64,000 nt of DNA from Ligula intestinalis (taxonomy: Eukaryota > Platyhelminthes > Cestoda > Diphyllobothriidea > Diphyllobothriidae), in assembly GCA_036362985.1 (NCBI GenBank), contig JAYGXS010000004.1:61587749-61651748 (forward strand), read 5' to 3'. Both the position numbers and the translations under genes were made by a program. Numbering within the stretch: the stretch's first letter is position 1; each line of letters begins with the position of its first letter. A model generated the notes under the pieces. It had not been told where the DNA came from, did not search any database, and saw only the letters and a program-made list of their open reading frames with translations. Shown here piece after piece: positions 23,091 to 35,831 of this stretch.

Positions 23091-23893
23091 GTGGGAAAAC
23101 AATTCAACTTCTTTGGTCAAGGAATAAGCCGCCGTCCTTTCATTTAAGCGTGGATACCAAACTGAGTTTGTTTTAAGTAGTCGGCGAGCACTTTTTGAAT
23201 TGTTCAGCGAGCACGCATTTTTGCCCTCTTAGGCATTTCTAAAAGGTAATTGCTGCCTTTGCTGTTTTAGAATTCAGATTAGCTTCAAACGTTTGTGGCA
23301 GCTTCAAGAACCGCTGAGCTTATAATTTTTGTTGATATTTGTTCACTACTTCGTTTTGTTAGCAGCGTAGTTGTTGGTTGACTTCAGTCATTCAAGTGAG
23401 TCAGGTAATATTTATAGAAAACCCGCAGCAAATAAAGAAGCGCCCATCACAGCATTGCAATACGTAGCTTTTTTAATGCGACATTTCCATTGGCTCCATA
23501 AAGTGTCGGAATCTACGTTAAAACTGGAGTTTATTTTTAAGTCTCGCTGTTCCTCTGACTCGTTTTAAGCCGCTTGCGACTGGATGGATTACTGGCTTGT
23601 GCCCCTGAAGCTCAAGGCCTTAATAAGCAAAAAATGCTTGCCACATTCCGAATTTATTCGAATTTCTATCTCATTTCGAGCGTAAAGTACATTATTTCAA
23701 CTTCCCCCGGCTTTGACCTTGTGTGCTTCTTCGGTCTATTTACTTTTCCTTTGGCTTAAGCCACAGTCGCACTGTTCAACATTTACGAATGCTCGGAAGT
23801 GTCTATTTTTAATTCAGGCAGCCACCTGTGACAGCATTTAGTAGTTACAATTTGACCGGCAGCAGTGTTTACAGCGTTCTTTTCTATGCTCAG

Positions 23894-24187
23894 ATGGCGC
23901 GCGTCGTTCCAACTGCGAACATGAGGCTTTTTGGCAAATGGTCGATGGAGAACGTCCAGTCGACCGAAATGGGTTTGGGTGATTACATGGGTATCATCAG
24001 GCCGCTACCCCTACTGCCGCACACCGCTGGTCGTTATCAAACTAAGCGTTTCCGAAAGGCTCTCTGCCCCATCGTGGAGCGCATTTGCAACTCCCTTATG
24101 ATGCACGGACGCAACAACGGCAAAAAAATTAAGGCCCTCAACATTATAAAACATGCCTTTGAGTTAATCAACCTTCTCACTGGCGAG
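23894..24187 (+). CDS. RPS5: Ribosomal protein S5 (uS7), exon 1 of 2
   Basis: Encodes the N-terminal 98 residues of the small-subunit protein uS7, which binds the 3' major domain of 18S rRNA in the head of the 40S subunit. Recognisable blocks in order are RLFGKWS at residues 11-17, [20 protein letters not shown] near 40-60 and [13 protein letters not shown] near 66-78. The exon ends LLTGE followed by the donor gtaggt. The ATG at 23894 is preceded directly by a pyrimidine-rich tract ending in ctcag, a 3' splice acceptor. So an untranslated first exon, or a trans-spliced leader, probably joins exactly at the start codon. A second possible acceptor (attcag) ends at 23818. The N-terminal extension is shorter than in vertebrates and insects, so a further coding exon upstream cannot be ruled out. 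Confidence 0.95.
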
Positions 24188-24678
<491 letters not shown>

Positions 24679-24693
24679 GTTGTACATGTATTG

Positions 24694-24699
24694 AATAAA
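24694..24699 (+). terminator. RPS5 polyadenylation signal AATAAA
   Basis: A canonical hexamer 15 bases after the RPS5 stop, implying a very short 3' UTR, as is common for ribosomal protein genes. Confidence 0.8.
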
Positions 24700-24719
24700 T
24701 GTGCGAAAGGTAAACTGTT

Positions 24720-25830
24720 TAGTCTACTCGTTTCTTTCTTTAAACGCGTTGCATTGCCGATTCGAACATGGGGATCATATATAGCTTCTATAAAGCAACA
24801 CCGGATTGCTATAGTTTAATATCGAAACCAATTCGGCGTTTGCACGACGTATAATTTACCGGGAGTGCGTAGGGTAGACCAGCTACGGGTGTATCACCGA
24901 TTTGCTTGTTACGATCAGTAAGTAGTCCGATCTCAGGTGTTTTTTCTGTATGCCTTCGGGGGATTATGACTGCAAGTGCTCTTGGCCGGTTAAATATTCA
25001 TTTCCAGAAGTTTTAAGACACTCATACAGTTCAGTTGTCTGTGCGTTTCTGACTCGGTTTAGGAATTATAGAATAAACGCCTCCTAACAGCACAATTAGG
25101 AGCATCTGGAGGTTTTGCACGCTAGATTTTCCTTAACTTGGGTGCAATACTGCTAGGGTTCCATTGTTAGATTCCATTGCTGTTCGTGTGTAATTGGGAG
25201 GGAAGGGACACGACCAAATCCTGACAGAAGATAGTTACGTCAGCCGCCTTCCGACAGATCGTCAGTTTAGACTATCGCCGTAACGAATTATTTGGTCGAA
25301 CTGAAGTAAATCATTTTTGCGGCTTACCGTGCGGATACTTGTCGAACGGCTACGAGATCCGTTACTCTGTGATCGCGCCATTAAGCCGTTTGGTAATTCT
25401 TTGTTGAAAAAACAGTGACCTTATTTCCACTTTGTATCTCATGCTCATGGTACCGTTAACCATTACTGGTGAAACTATTCAGGATGTTATTCGTCATGTT
25501 GCGCCCCTCAGCTCTCGGTGTATTATACTTCCGGCGTCCATGTCTTCGTGTCTTTCACCTTCTCCAGGCATTTGGCTCTTTAATCATTTGATCCTATGTA
25601 AACTGACCAGTCTAGGCGGACAAGCTAAATACTTCAGAGTTAGGTTTCGCATTAGGGTAGCACAGGCTAGTTTGCATCTGTTTTAGCGGTCATGACAACT
25701 ATTTTAGTTAGCTAACTGATCGTGAGGAGGCGCCCACCTACCAACAACAGTCAGGGAGTCAAACCACAGCGTCAAAGCGCGAGCCAAGTTAGCGGTGGTT
25801 CGCGGCTCGTGGGGGATTGGAACTTAGATC
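24720..25830. other. No recognisable feature
   Basis: No long open frame with a recognisable motif, and no clear match to the repeat families found elsewhere in the window. An 84-codon + frame at 25432-25686 looks random. Confidence 0.4.
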
Positions 25831-25899
25831 AAAGCTGGATAAGGCACATGTACTGAATGCTCATTTTTAGGAATGAGTGTGCGGCCAGCTCGGCAAATT

Positions 25900-28000
25900 T
25901 GTTAACCAGTACTGGGAACTGGCGACAGCCAGGTGTACTGCTGTAGGACAGACAGGACACTAAAAAGCATTTTAGCCGGTTCTGGGCAGGTACCATTCTT
26001 CTTACTATCACCGGCCTCGGCGCCGCTCGCACTATTGTACTTGTTGCGGCTGCGATTATGACTAAGCTAGCCGGCCTTGATAATGTCGCATGCAGTGCTT
26101 CTTCACGCGCGACGATCCATGGCAGCAGACCTGGAAAATTAGAGCCATTCTCTTCGCGAGCGTCGGAGATCAAATACCGAAGGTCTAAGAACCACTTCCA
26201 TATCCTGAGAGACTGAGTCCAGCCAGGTTTTGAGTTGATCTCCATTTCGATGTTTCCAATTATGTAACGGTTTCGGGTCAAGGGCAGTAGTATCTGAGCT
26301 CGTGAGGTTGACGGTGAAGAACGTGTCCAAACCACCTTAGTCGTCTTTCTTGGATTGCCTGGTATATCCTTGCGATGTTGCCGCAGCGAGTGCGGAGTGT
26401 GTCATTTGAGACGAAGTCAGTGTGCTTCACCCGAAAGGTGGTCCTCAAGCAGTAGTGGTCAGACTTCCAGCGCTAAACGGATGTGAGGAAGTACACCTGG
26501 GGTCGGGCTTTACTCTTTCCTTGCCCATTATGTTTAATATCGCCGGACCGAATAGCAAACGGTTCTGGGAGGTTGTTGTGGACTAGAACCTGCGCAGTGT
26601 TATATCCAACAAGGGCTACTAGCCATCCATCCGACATAGGGAGTCACGATGGGCGGATTCTAACAGCGACAAAGTCAACAAAGCAGATGGCGTTGGTTGT
26701 TGTTGGCCATGGCGGAATTCAAGGATCTGTCTCATTGTGAAAATTTGATCCACACATCCAAGCCCAGCGCGAAATCCAGACTGGTTGGGTTGCGTCCTGG
26801 AGTCGCGCACAGGCTGGAACCGCCTGAGGAGAACAATGACGAAGATCTTCGCAGCAATGTCGATGAGACTTATGCCGTGGTAGTTTTCACATTTTGTCTT
26901 ATCTCCCTTCTTGTGGACAGGCACAAGGATGCCAGAGCCCCAGATATCAAGAACGGCCTCGTCTCTCCACGCTTGTCCAATGACCTCGTGGATCCAAGGC
27001 GTCAGAGTGTCGACAAAAGACTTATAGATTTTAGCGATATGCCGTCCTCTCCAGGTGCCTTATCGTCGCGCAGCCTTTTTATGGCATCAGTGGTTTGTCC
27101 TTCAGAAGGCGGGTCGCATGACACTGTATGAGTGACAAAAGAGAGAGGAGGTTCTGCTGTAGATGAGAGTAGGGGGGAGACGCTTGGCTTCGTATCGAAG
27201 TTGAAGAGGTGTTCAAAGTGCTCACGACAGCGCTCGACCTTAGTCGCGTTGTCAGCAATCAAGCCACCATTCATATCACTCACGTCACTCAATGAAGACA
27301 TCTCACCGCTAGTCTGGCGAATATGCTGGTAGAGCTTTAGAGTATTACCAGCGTTCGAGGCCTGCTCCATGGAGGTTGCTATTTCAGTTCAGAATTACTT
27401 CCGGTCCTTTCTGGCCGATTTTGCTGTCACATTCCTTAGTTGATGGAAGGAATCATCATTATGGCCCCTAGCTCGGGCTGTCTTGGCAGACAACTGCAGG
27501 GTTTTCTTTCGCTGATGCAATCACAGTGACGCCGCTGGGTGCATCCAGGGCTTTTCTCGACTGACGTTCTCGGTGAAAACCATGGGCTCGCACTATCTTC
27601 TGTCTCCGATCATCGTCCCATCTGATCTGGTAAAGTTCCACGTCCGGTGCCATCAAATCCATAACGGACCATTGTCCATCACATGTTTTGGTTAGTTCAG
27701 AACGCAGAATCGAACTGCGCATGGAATTTGTGAGGGAACAGTATTTTCTCGCACGTCTTACGAATGCCCAAGGATAAATAAGTAATAAGCAGGAAGAGTT
27801 CACCCTCATTGCTTTGGGTGGACAGCAGTATGGCAGTCTGGAAAACTTCAACCTCACGAGTGGTTGTCCTACCTTAACTGGAGGCTGCTTGTGCACCTGA
27901 GGTGTCCTTTCTTGACATCGTTGATGCATGTGAGGGAGGACCGAATGCAACCTTCAAACTGTCCTCTTATTCTTCACTTTCTACACTATGGGCCCTCTAA
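25900..28000 (-). mobile_element. RTE-like LINE, degraded
   Basis: The - strand carries a different LINE clade from the CR1-like ones. From the right, 27950-27468 is linker (VELYQIRWDDDRRQKI). 27370-27002 has YQHIRQTSGEMSSLSDV, GLIADNATKVERCREHFE and DKAPGEDGI. 26924-26619 is RT with PVHKKGDKTKCENYHGISLI, AAKIFVIVLLRRFQ and QSGFRAGLGCVDQIFTMRQI. 26460-26140 is the C-terminus, with RTRCGNIARIYQAIQERRLR, WFGHVLHR and a WLDSVSQDMEV block. The active-site stretch between 26619 and 26460 is missing or unreadable, and the endonuclease is absent upstream, where family A1 sequence begins near 28200. It is a dead copy. Confidence 0.75.
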
Positions 28001-28199
28001 AAATACACCTTATATTGTGAGTGAGATGCTGAAGGTAGCTTTGTCCCACGAGAGCTGCGAACTATGGTGAGGGCAACCTGCTTTTAAGTTTCTGTTCCAG
28101 TCGATGTGTACTACACTAGTGCTGTGACTAGCTGGCGTCGAAGTGAACTACACTAGAATCTCACGACTGCGGTTCTCGACGTCTGCGAACAGCCAGTCG

Positions 28200-28482
28200 A
28201 AGGTGCCGCATTGGTGCCTTCTGGGCCGGCGACGAATGGCAAGCCTGCATGCGTGAATATTTTCTCTGTCCCCTGGCCTGACTGCTGTCAAACTGGCAGT
28301 TGGGCTCGGCTGGCTCTCCTGGCTTGTCTTGTTCTCCCAAGTAAGACTTCCACCTATTCTCCGTTCCTCTGTGCACACAATATACTGTTCCTACTACTCT
28401 GGCCTCCACTGACTTCTTTTCTACTAAGTAACCATGGTCTGAAGATCGCAGTTGCTAGGGCCTAACTCACTGAAACCCCTGC
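28200..28482 (+). repeat. Repeat family A1, partial copy 2
   Basis: Matches the 3' two thirds of the copies at 2791-3182 and 37985-38354: cctggcctgactgct near 28272, ttctcccaagtaagacttcc near 28333, cacaatatactgttcc near 28375, ggtctgaagatcgcagttgc near 28435, and an end near tgcaatac. It faces the inverted partial copy at 28944-29110. Confidence 0.7.
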
Positions 28483-28943
28483 AATACTATTTCCTCCCCA
28501 ACGGCTGCCGCCGACGTGTTGGAGGTAGTGTCTATGTTTTTTAACGGAATACTGCACTTGGCGCGGTGGGTACTACGCCAGACGGCATAGCTCGCTAATC
28601 TCTGTACCCTTCAGTGCCGGAGAGCATCTCACGTGAGGGTGAGAAACGACTTCTGGATGCGGCAGATTGCACTTTATCTGTCCAGTAACTCAGCCCAATG
28701 TTGTTATCAACCAAACTTGCTCAAATGCGGACCAGTATGAACAACTTAAAAGGCCCAGTATGCATTTTATAAAGACCAATTTGACGTAATTACTAGTGAG
28801 GAGTAAAATACGATCACATCGCAATAGAACAGTTTGACGTGACGTAATTACGCAAATCTGGGTCGTGGACTTGCACCTCTACAGATATTCACGCGTGGGT
28901 GCTTCAAGCCCAGAGGTTGGCGATGCAACCAGTGGGCCGTCGT

Positions 28944-29110
28944 CTATCGCAGGGAGTTAAGTGAGTTAAACCCTAGCAACTGCGATCTTCAGACCATGGT
29001 TCGTTGGGAGAGAAAAATTCGGCGGAGGCCAGAATAGTAAGAATAGTCTATTCTGTATACAGAGGAATGGAGAATAAGCAGGAAGAAGTTTGACTACGAA
29101 GAGCACGCCC
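28944..29110 (-). repeat. Repeat family A1, partial copy 3 (inverted)
   Basis: On the + strand it reads tatcgcagggagttaagtga, then gcaactgcgatcttcagacc, which is the reverse complement of the 3' end of family A1. It extends to about 29100 through degraded versions of the cacaatatac and ggagaata blocks. Only the 3'-terminal 165 bp or so are present. Confidence 0.65.
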
Positions 29111-30070
29111 TTCCGCTGGAGCGGTGTGGTCCGAATTGACGAGAACGTCAGGAATAGCCGGCGTATGCTTTGTTACGGCAGCCAATCACGCGGCTAATGT
29201 CTAGACTAGCGGCCATGGCGCAACCTTGAGATGGGTGAAGGCTGCAATGGGCGCGCAGGACAAAGGCGCCATACGTCAGTGGCTGATCTTGGGTTCCAAG
29301 TGGCTGCTAAGGGCCACTACACGTTGCCTCATTGCTAGTTTCATGCTCATCCTGCACTTATCAGGCAGTCAGGGTTGCAGTCAAGTAGGACCAAAGAGTC
29401 TTCTTAAGGCAAACTCGAGACCGCAAACCATGTAGGTCTGATGCACTTTTTGGGGTTCGATTCCTCTCTACCGTTTAAAGATTACATTGTCTCTTACTTG
29501 TTTGTGAGTATGAGTGTGTGTGTACTTCTTCACACTTAATTTCCATTTCACAAGGTCGACCGTCCAGAGAACTGCAGTATTGAGCATACCCACAGGTCAA
29601 GTTGCACGAAAAACCATATTGTTTCAAGAGGTATGGCCGAACGGGGACATACACCCACCCCAAGAGTTCATTGTACAGGCATTGAAGTAGGTCTGGCAGA
29701 ATGGAGCTTTGGGGGTGGAGCCACCCTGGTCGCTGGTAGGAAATGGCGCTGGACATCGATTAACTTCGTATTTGACACTATGGAATAATTTCTATTGGAG
29801 ATATGCCAAATCTGTATTCTTAGCCTTTTGCTGTCCAGCCAGTTTCTAATTAGGTTATTGCAGGTAAACCCAAGAACTGCGCTTAGAACTAGACAACAGT
29901 TCGGACCATGGCGTAATTATCGTGATATAAAAATGGGGACAATAGTTCACACACCACAAAGGGTTTTTAAAGATTTGAAATTTCCTCCTGTGCGTTCGCT
30001 CGAAAAAGGGCAGACTGATGCGTAGTTTCTAGTTGCAGATGTTGGTCGGGGTTGGCTGTCTGAGAGTATA
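29111..30070. other. No recognisable gene
   Basis: The frames at 29226-29435 (+) and 29475-29756 (-) have no motif I recognise. The latter is cysteine-containing but shows no splice context. From about 30080 Gypsy sequence begins. Confidence 0.35.
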
Positions 30071-30079
30071 CTGCGTTCG

Positions 30080-31610
30080 ATATGCCCACAGACGCCCTCG
30101 CTACTCTTGACAAGGTGAAGATTGCCCTGGCCTATGCCACTCACGTGACGCACTATACTCTCAATGCTCTCATCTCCCTCGTGGTTAACGTCTCCAATGT
30201 TGCAGTCGGCGTGCTTCTTCTACAGCACGTTACGGGTCAGACCCAAACCTTATATTTCTTTTCCAGGAGTTTCTGTGTGTGCCGTTTGGACTCCGCAACA
30301 CCTCCAAACCTTCCAGAGGTTCGTTTATAGGGTGCTCCGCGGCCTGCCCTTCATCTTTGCCTACATTGAAGACCTCTTGGTGGCCAGCTCTACGGCCGTG
30401 GAACACACGAAACATCGCATAACTATGTTTCACCGCTTTCAACAGTTTGGCGTTGTCTTCAACCCATCAAAGTGTGTCGTTGATGTGTCTTCCCTAGAGA
30501 TTTTTGGAACCTGACCCACTCTTATGGCATCCATCCTCTGTCGGCCAACGTTGCAGCCATCCATGACTTTCGATCCCTCTCTTTTAAGCGTCAGCTTTAG
30601 CTTTTTCTGGGCATCAGCAACTTCTATTGGTGATTTCTTCCGAACTGTGCTGACACTATTCTGCCGGCAACGAATATTCTTTCGACTTCAAAGTTTTCGT
30701 TTGAACTACCCACAGACGCCCTCGTTGCTTTTGAAAAGGTGAAGGCCGCCCCGGCTGATGCCTCATTCTAGACGCACTATGTCTCCGATGCCACTGCACT
30801 TTCGCGGCTTTCGGCAACGAAGCCGACATGAGTCAGCGAGGTAGGCTCCCACATTCCCATCTCCTTCGCGATTGACACCTCCAATGTTGCAGTCGGCGTG
30901 CTTCTTTAACAACACGTTACGGGTCAGACCCAAACCTTCGCTTTCTTTTCCAGAAGCTAACACTTGCCGAACCGCATTACAACATGAGAGCTTCTTGCTG
31001 TCTACCTTGCTATGAAAAACGTCCGGCACTTCCTCGAGGGTAGCGACTTTATTGTGTTCTCCGATCATAAGCCACTTTCCTACGCCTTGAAGTCACACTA
31101 TGACAGGTTGAATCCCGGGATCTTTGACAACTGGACTTTATCTCTCAGTTCACCTCGAACATCTGCCACGTCGACGGAGTACACAATGAAGTGGCTGACG
31201 CACTGTCCAGACGCTCAATTACTCATCTGCAACTAATTCCCGAGATCGATCTGGCTAAGATGGCTGCCTAACAACGCCGTGTTGGTTTAACCTGTGGTGA
31301 GTACATTTCCTTCTCCAACTCCGGGAATTTCCACTGACTACTGGCAACGGCATCATTCTCTGTGGCGTCTCCACCGTATCCCACCGTCCATTTGTACCAT
31401 CATCCCTTTGCCGCAAAGTTTCCTCCTCAGTGCAGAACCTATCTCCCTCTGGGAATCGAGCTACTAAAGAACTGGTTTCTGACAACTTCATTTGGCCTGC
31501 GATACACAAGGGCCTCAAATCTTGACCAGGGGTTTGCCTCATCTGTCAACAGGGCAAGGGCATCTCGCCTCGAATTTTCTTTCTCTATAGCAGGAAGATG
31601 ACCGTCCCAC
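30080..31610 (+). mobile_element. Ty3/Gypsy pol, rearranged
   Basis: The first 170 bp (30080-30250) encode the RT-RNase H region (LPTDAL...KVKIALA, then VSNVAVGVLLLQHVTGQTQT). There follows, out of order, the end of RT from 30254: TFQRFVYRVLRGLPFIFAYI, EDLLVASS with a degenerate IEDL active site, FNPSKCVVDVSSLEIFG. Next come the connection block and a second copy of the RNase H region (30709-30950), the RNase H C-terminal part (LADALS-like near 31190) and the integrase zinc-binding block at 31330-31560 (PFVPSSLCRKV, DNFIWPAIHKGL, CLICQQGK). The YxDD motif is damaged and stops are present, so it is non-functional. Confidence 0.8.
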
Positions 31611-32875
31611 CGTCATTTCCACGCCGGCACCCATATAAAAGAAAGAGAGAGGAGAATAGACCACTTCGAAATGAATGGTGTGACATTTTAATTTTAATAA
31701 ATACGTGCATGGTTTTTCTGAGTTAATGTGTGTGCTGGGTATCTGTGTCTTAAGAAGTGGGGGAGGGGAGGGAAATTGCGATAAGGATGCTTCGGTGGAC
31801 CTGACGACGTCAAAAAGGACTAACTGTCTTACAGCAACGGATCATAGAGAAGTCCTACAATAAAAAAACAATAAATTCTCCGTAATCTCGCCTGACGAAG
31901 AGTTAGTTACACCAAGCTGATTTATAATTTCGTCAAAATTGTCCAGATTCATAGTACCACATTCACAAAAGGAGAAAGCACTAAAAAGATAGGCTAGCAG
32001 TTTAAAAATTTTGCTTCGTACATTTGTACTTTTCAAGATTATAATTAGCTTCTTGACTAACGTTTGAGTCTCAAACTTCGTCTACATGATGGAAAACTAT
32101 GCCAATGGTATGAGTTATATGGCTGCTGTTCTTTCCAGGCACGGTGTCAGTTAAATAAGGGGTTTCTGCCCATGCGTTTGGCTAGTGTCCTGACAATATC
32201 ATTGGCAAAAACAAGGTTTGACACCAATACCTTTGCCATAATCACAGTTCGAAGCTTGGAATTAGTGTTCGCTTAGGCGAGCGAAGAAAATGAAACGGTT
32301 ATTTTACATGAAAACTGCTACTAATGAGTAGATAAACAGTTTTCTGTATGTTCACACGCGTATGGAAGTTTGATGCTGCTGTTACTTTGTCCCCCCTTTA
32401 GGCCGACTATATATATATATATATATATATATCGGATCAATCCATTTCAGTCCACTTTGCACTTCATTTTCAGATGTCCTTCATAGACGATCGTTGGGCA
32501 AAAGTAGCCTGTGTAGCCCTATCCAGGTTTTTAAAACCCCAGCCTACTGCCTAACGGGACTGGTGGGACTTGGGGGTTTATGGGTGAAGAAGAAGGATGG
32601 ATAGTGAATAATACATGGAGAAATAAGTCTAAAAATTGCCTAAGTTTAATTGAATGTGTTAATTGCGGGAACGGTAGTTTAGGTGCACTTACCCATCTAT
32701 CACTTCTAACTCCCTGAGCTAAGATATGTGTGGGAATAGCAAAGACTGGGGTCGGTTATTTTCTATCGAAATAAGTCCGTATACGGCAATCGCAAGACTG
32801 GGTAGACTAGGACCGGGAACCGCCCTCATATATGAATAGAGATAAATACGCCTACTGAAACGATTATAGTAGCTA
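31611..32875. other. Spacer 3' of the transporter gene
   Basis: Contains the transporter's presumed 3' UTR near its right end, a (TA)n tract, and no recognisable coding sequence. On the - strand an ATTAAA string near 32644-32649 could serve as a polyadenylation signal for the transporter, but this is weak. Confidence 0.35.
32408..32432. repeat. (TA)12 microsatellite
   Basis: An uninterrupted alternating TA tract of 25 bases, directly visible. Confidence 0.95.
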
Positions 32876-33184
32876 CTATAGTATCTCTTTCCCAAGTGGG
32901 CTACTGAAGCTACGGTTACCGATCGTTGCTTTTAGTCGAGGGTCGCTACAGAAGGAAGAAGTATTTGGAGTGATTAAGGAGATGGATTTATGCGAAGTAC
33001 CCGCAAAGCAACCAGTAATGCAGGCTGCAATGATTCCACCAATCATTGCGCGCAGAACCATCCTTGCGAGGTCCTTATTTCTGTGTGGCAGTAGTCGTAC
33101 GAAGTAGCCCAGAAGCACGCCGACCGATCCGATGTTTGCAAATCCACAGAGGGCGTAGGTACTGATGACGATTGCCTTTTGGGT
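32876..33184 (-). CDS. Concentrative nucleoside transporter, terminal exon
   Basis: The last coding exon of a CNT/SLC28-type Na+- or H+-coupled nucleoside transporter at the plasma membrane. It begins after a clean acceptor (tattcgcag) in phase 0 and reads TQKAIVISTYALCGFANIGS, VGVLLGYFVRLLPHRNKDLA, RMVLRAMIGGIIAACITGCF and AG. These are the family's last two transmembrane segments, with the highly conserved TYALCGFAN signature and the basic PHRNKDLA loop. A serine-rich tail of about 38 residues ends at a TAG. It agrees with the family's C-terminal Nucleos_tra2_C domain. The exon that should join it to the 56905-57034 exon was not located. Confidence 0.9.
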   Translation of the reverse strand, partial: TQKAIVISTYALCGFANIGSVGVLLGYFVRLLPHRNKDLARMVLRAMIGGIIAACITGCFAGTSHKSISLITPNTSSFCSDPRLKATIGNRSFSSPLGKEIL

Positions 33185-35487
33185 CTGCGAATACGAAAAC
33201 TCAATTACTGCACAATAATTAAGAGGATTATTTCCAAAGGCAAATTAAGAGTGAAGCACTCATATCTGTTAGGTCTAGTGTTGTAAATGTAACCAAAGCC
33301 GAGCTGTGACCGTCTACATTACGACTTGTATGAGTCCTCAAGTAAGACCACAACAAAAAGAGCGCAAAAGTAGAAGCCATTTAGCAAACCTAGTACAGCA
33401 TACTTCTGCAAGCAGAACGTACGAAATTTAACCAATCAGATTGTGGCCTCAAGTGTCTAGCTATTCGATCGGCTTTCTGACTCGTCCAACTGGCGTGGTT
33501 GAGTCCTTTATCTTGCGGCTTGCACGTCATCAAGTACACTCTGTATGAGCGAAATGGTTGTATGGCGTGGGGACAACTCGTCAGGGCTGCGTGCACACGC
33601 GGTTAAGTCCGGTCCTAACATCTAGGACCTGTGAACTACACCGCCTATTTGGTGATGTGTTCTTCGAATCGATTTAGCCTCACTGCTAGGTGTTCCTTTT
33701 AACACAGCATGGAGTAATGCAGCTTTTGGGTTACCTTGGTCGTTGACTGAAATTTCTGCATGCCGTCCGAATGCACAGTGAATTGTAGCAGCGTTGCGTT
33801 TAGCGACAACTAAGTGTTTCCCGAATATCCACCCCGTCTTAGGGAGGATAGCTTGGCCGAACATTTGAGAATTTAATGTCGAGCTAACAGCTTACTGTCC
33901 AACATCAGAAGCAAACTATGCACTTTTTGTTGCGAGGCGGAACCCACCCAGTTGACTTCCGGGGAATTAGTAGAACACACATTACTGTAAAAACAACGCA
34001 CCCCATCCAGAAAGGGACCGCAAGCTTATTCATTTATTTCGGAAAGAACTCAACTAGTTACTTTTTCAGTGCAAAGTAGTGCTCATAATCTTTTGTGAGT
34101 AGTCTTTGTTCATTATCCACCACTCGTTAAATCCGCCTTTTTGCAGCGTTAGTGCTTAGCCGTAAATTGGGAAACTTGTGAGACACCGGTGCAGTGTATT
34201 AGATCCATCCATTTGTCCGTAACGTATAGAGATAACTACCGCCTGTAAGTCAAGGCAAAAGATGAAAGCATACGCCTAATTGATAGCCCTCTGAGATTTT
34301 ACTTACAAGGCATTCCTCTCAACAGACACATTCCAAGTAAGTGCCAGTATCGTGACTTATTGCTCGTCAAGCTATAGGGTTTCCTTTTGCTTCTGCAAAA
34401 ACCCGGTCCATCATCCGCGGCCCAGTTTGTGTGCGGCATGCGAAGACGTGATGTTTGGCGTGTTCAACCACTGTACCGCGTACCAACCCGGCTCTTCAGG
34501 ACTCTGTCTTGAAACCGAGTTCAGATGGGCGAAGACGAAGAGAGTGCGGTAGATGTTGTGCAGTTCTACCACCACTATAAACTAATTAGCGCATAAGGCA
34601 CTGGTATTATGCCTAATCGCTATGCTATTGGACGCACAGAGGACACGGTAATTCGAGACGGTTGAACTGTAGGGACCCCGCGCAACGTCCGCCATTCGCG
34701 GCTGCTAACAAGTGTGCAAGCACCAGTGTACGCCTATTCCAATCTGGTCCGGCCAATCGCCTTGAAGGCTGACTCACACAGAACTTCACTTTGACAACTG
34801 CCACGCTCACACATTTGAGATACCGGCCCTCTAGTTGGTGGTCGTGCAATCATCTGACTGTCAACTTCCTCCTAACTATGCTCAACCGCCTCTGTACAGA
34901 AGATACTATTCCTCTTACGTGGCGTCTCGCTTCTTTTCTGCTCAAGAGCACAGCGGCAGGGGTCTTCCCAATTAATCTAAACAGCTGCGATAGAACTGTC
35001 GTCAAATGAACGAAAGTTGCAGCTTTCAGAAGAAATGACCTGTTCGTCCTTCAAAGGTTCTGAGTGCATTTTTGCGTCAAGGCCACATTGTAGAGAAAAG
35101 TAAAGGCAACAGCTTTTGGTGATCCTGATAGATCGTAGAAAGTAAAAGGCTGGACTTTCAGTTGATGCAAGCAGGTGCAACGTGTGAGTTAGAACCAATG
35201 AAAAAGGAGCTGTTACAGACTTAGGTATAGCACCAGCGCCAAGCCCACAAACCGTCACGTGACTGCTCTCCTCTATCTGCCTCTGGACAGCCAATCACAA
35301 TTGCCGTAGACTGCTTTTGTCTAAGCAGTTAATCAAGCGGCCAGTGACTCACTCTCGCACGAAGTTTATGCACTCACGCCCACGCCATGCTAGCAGACAG
35401 ACGTGCATGCAGGGCTTGGGCCTGCCGTGTGTCTGGAATTCAGACCACCACGGAATTCCCGTATACGATAAACAACTCCTACTGGTC
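33185..35487. other. Transporter intron, left part; no gene recognised
   Basis: No frame in this stretch has a recognisable domain or a convincing acceptor-donor pair. The short transporter exon expected upstream of 33184 may lie here or elsewhere in the long intron, but I could not pick it out. Confidence 0.35.
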
Positions 35488-35549
35488 TTACCCTTTATCT
35501 TCCCATACGGAACTAGGCGCGATAAGTGTAGTGTTCTGAGCACACTCAC

Positions 35550-35748
35550 GGCTTATACTCCTACATAGGAACGACTTAAGAATGACTCCTGGAAGTAATT
35601 TAACAGCCCTATAATAGAATCGGGCTGGGATTCCGGTTTCCGTTTCACCACCGGTGCCTATAATGGTCTGCCTTTTACGGTCGTCGGTCGGATACAACTT
35701 GTTGCTTGTAGCAGGGCACCGACTGAATTTGATGTAGTTACAGGGGAG
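35550..35748 (-). CDS. Unidentified gene, downstream exon (may extend to 35488)
   Basis: Not recognised. After a good acceptor (ctggttcaacag) the frame continues in phase with the upstream exon: LPCNYIKFSRCPATSNKLYP, TDDRKRQTIIGTGGETETGI, then PARFYYRAVKLLPGVILKSF and LCRSIS. A strong donor, gtgagtg, follows the first base of the next codon at 35550. If it is not used, the frame runs on for 21 codons (ECAQNTT..., one N-glycosylation-type site) to a TAA at 35488. The Cys pairs and polar composition suggest an extracellular part. It is separated from the previous exon by an 83-bp GT-AG intron. Confidence 0.5.
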
Positions 35749-35831
35749 CTGTTGAACCAGGTAAAATAAAAGTTGCTCACTCATATAGCGCTTAACACTC
35801 AGAGTCTTAAGAAGGAAAAGCTAAAACTCAC

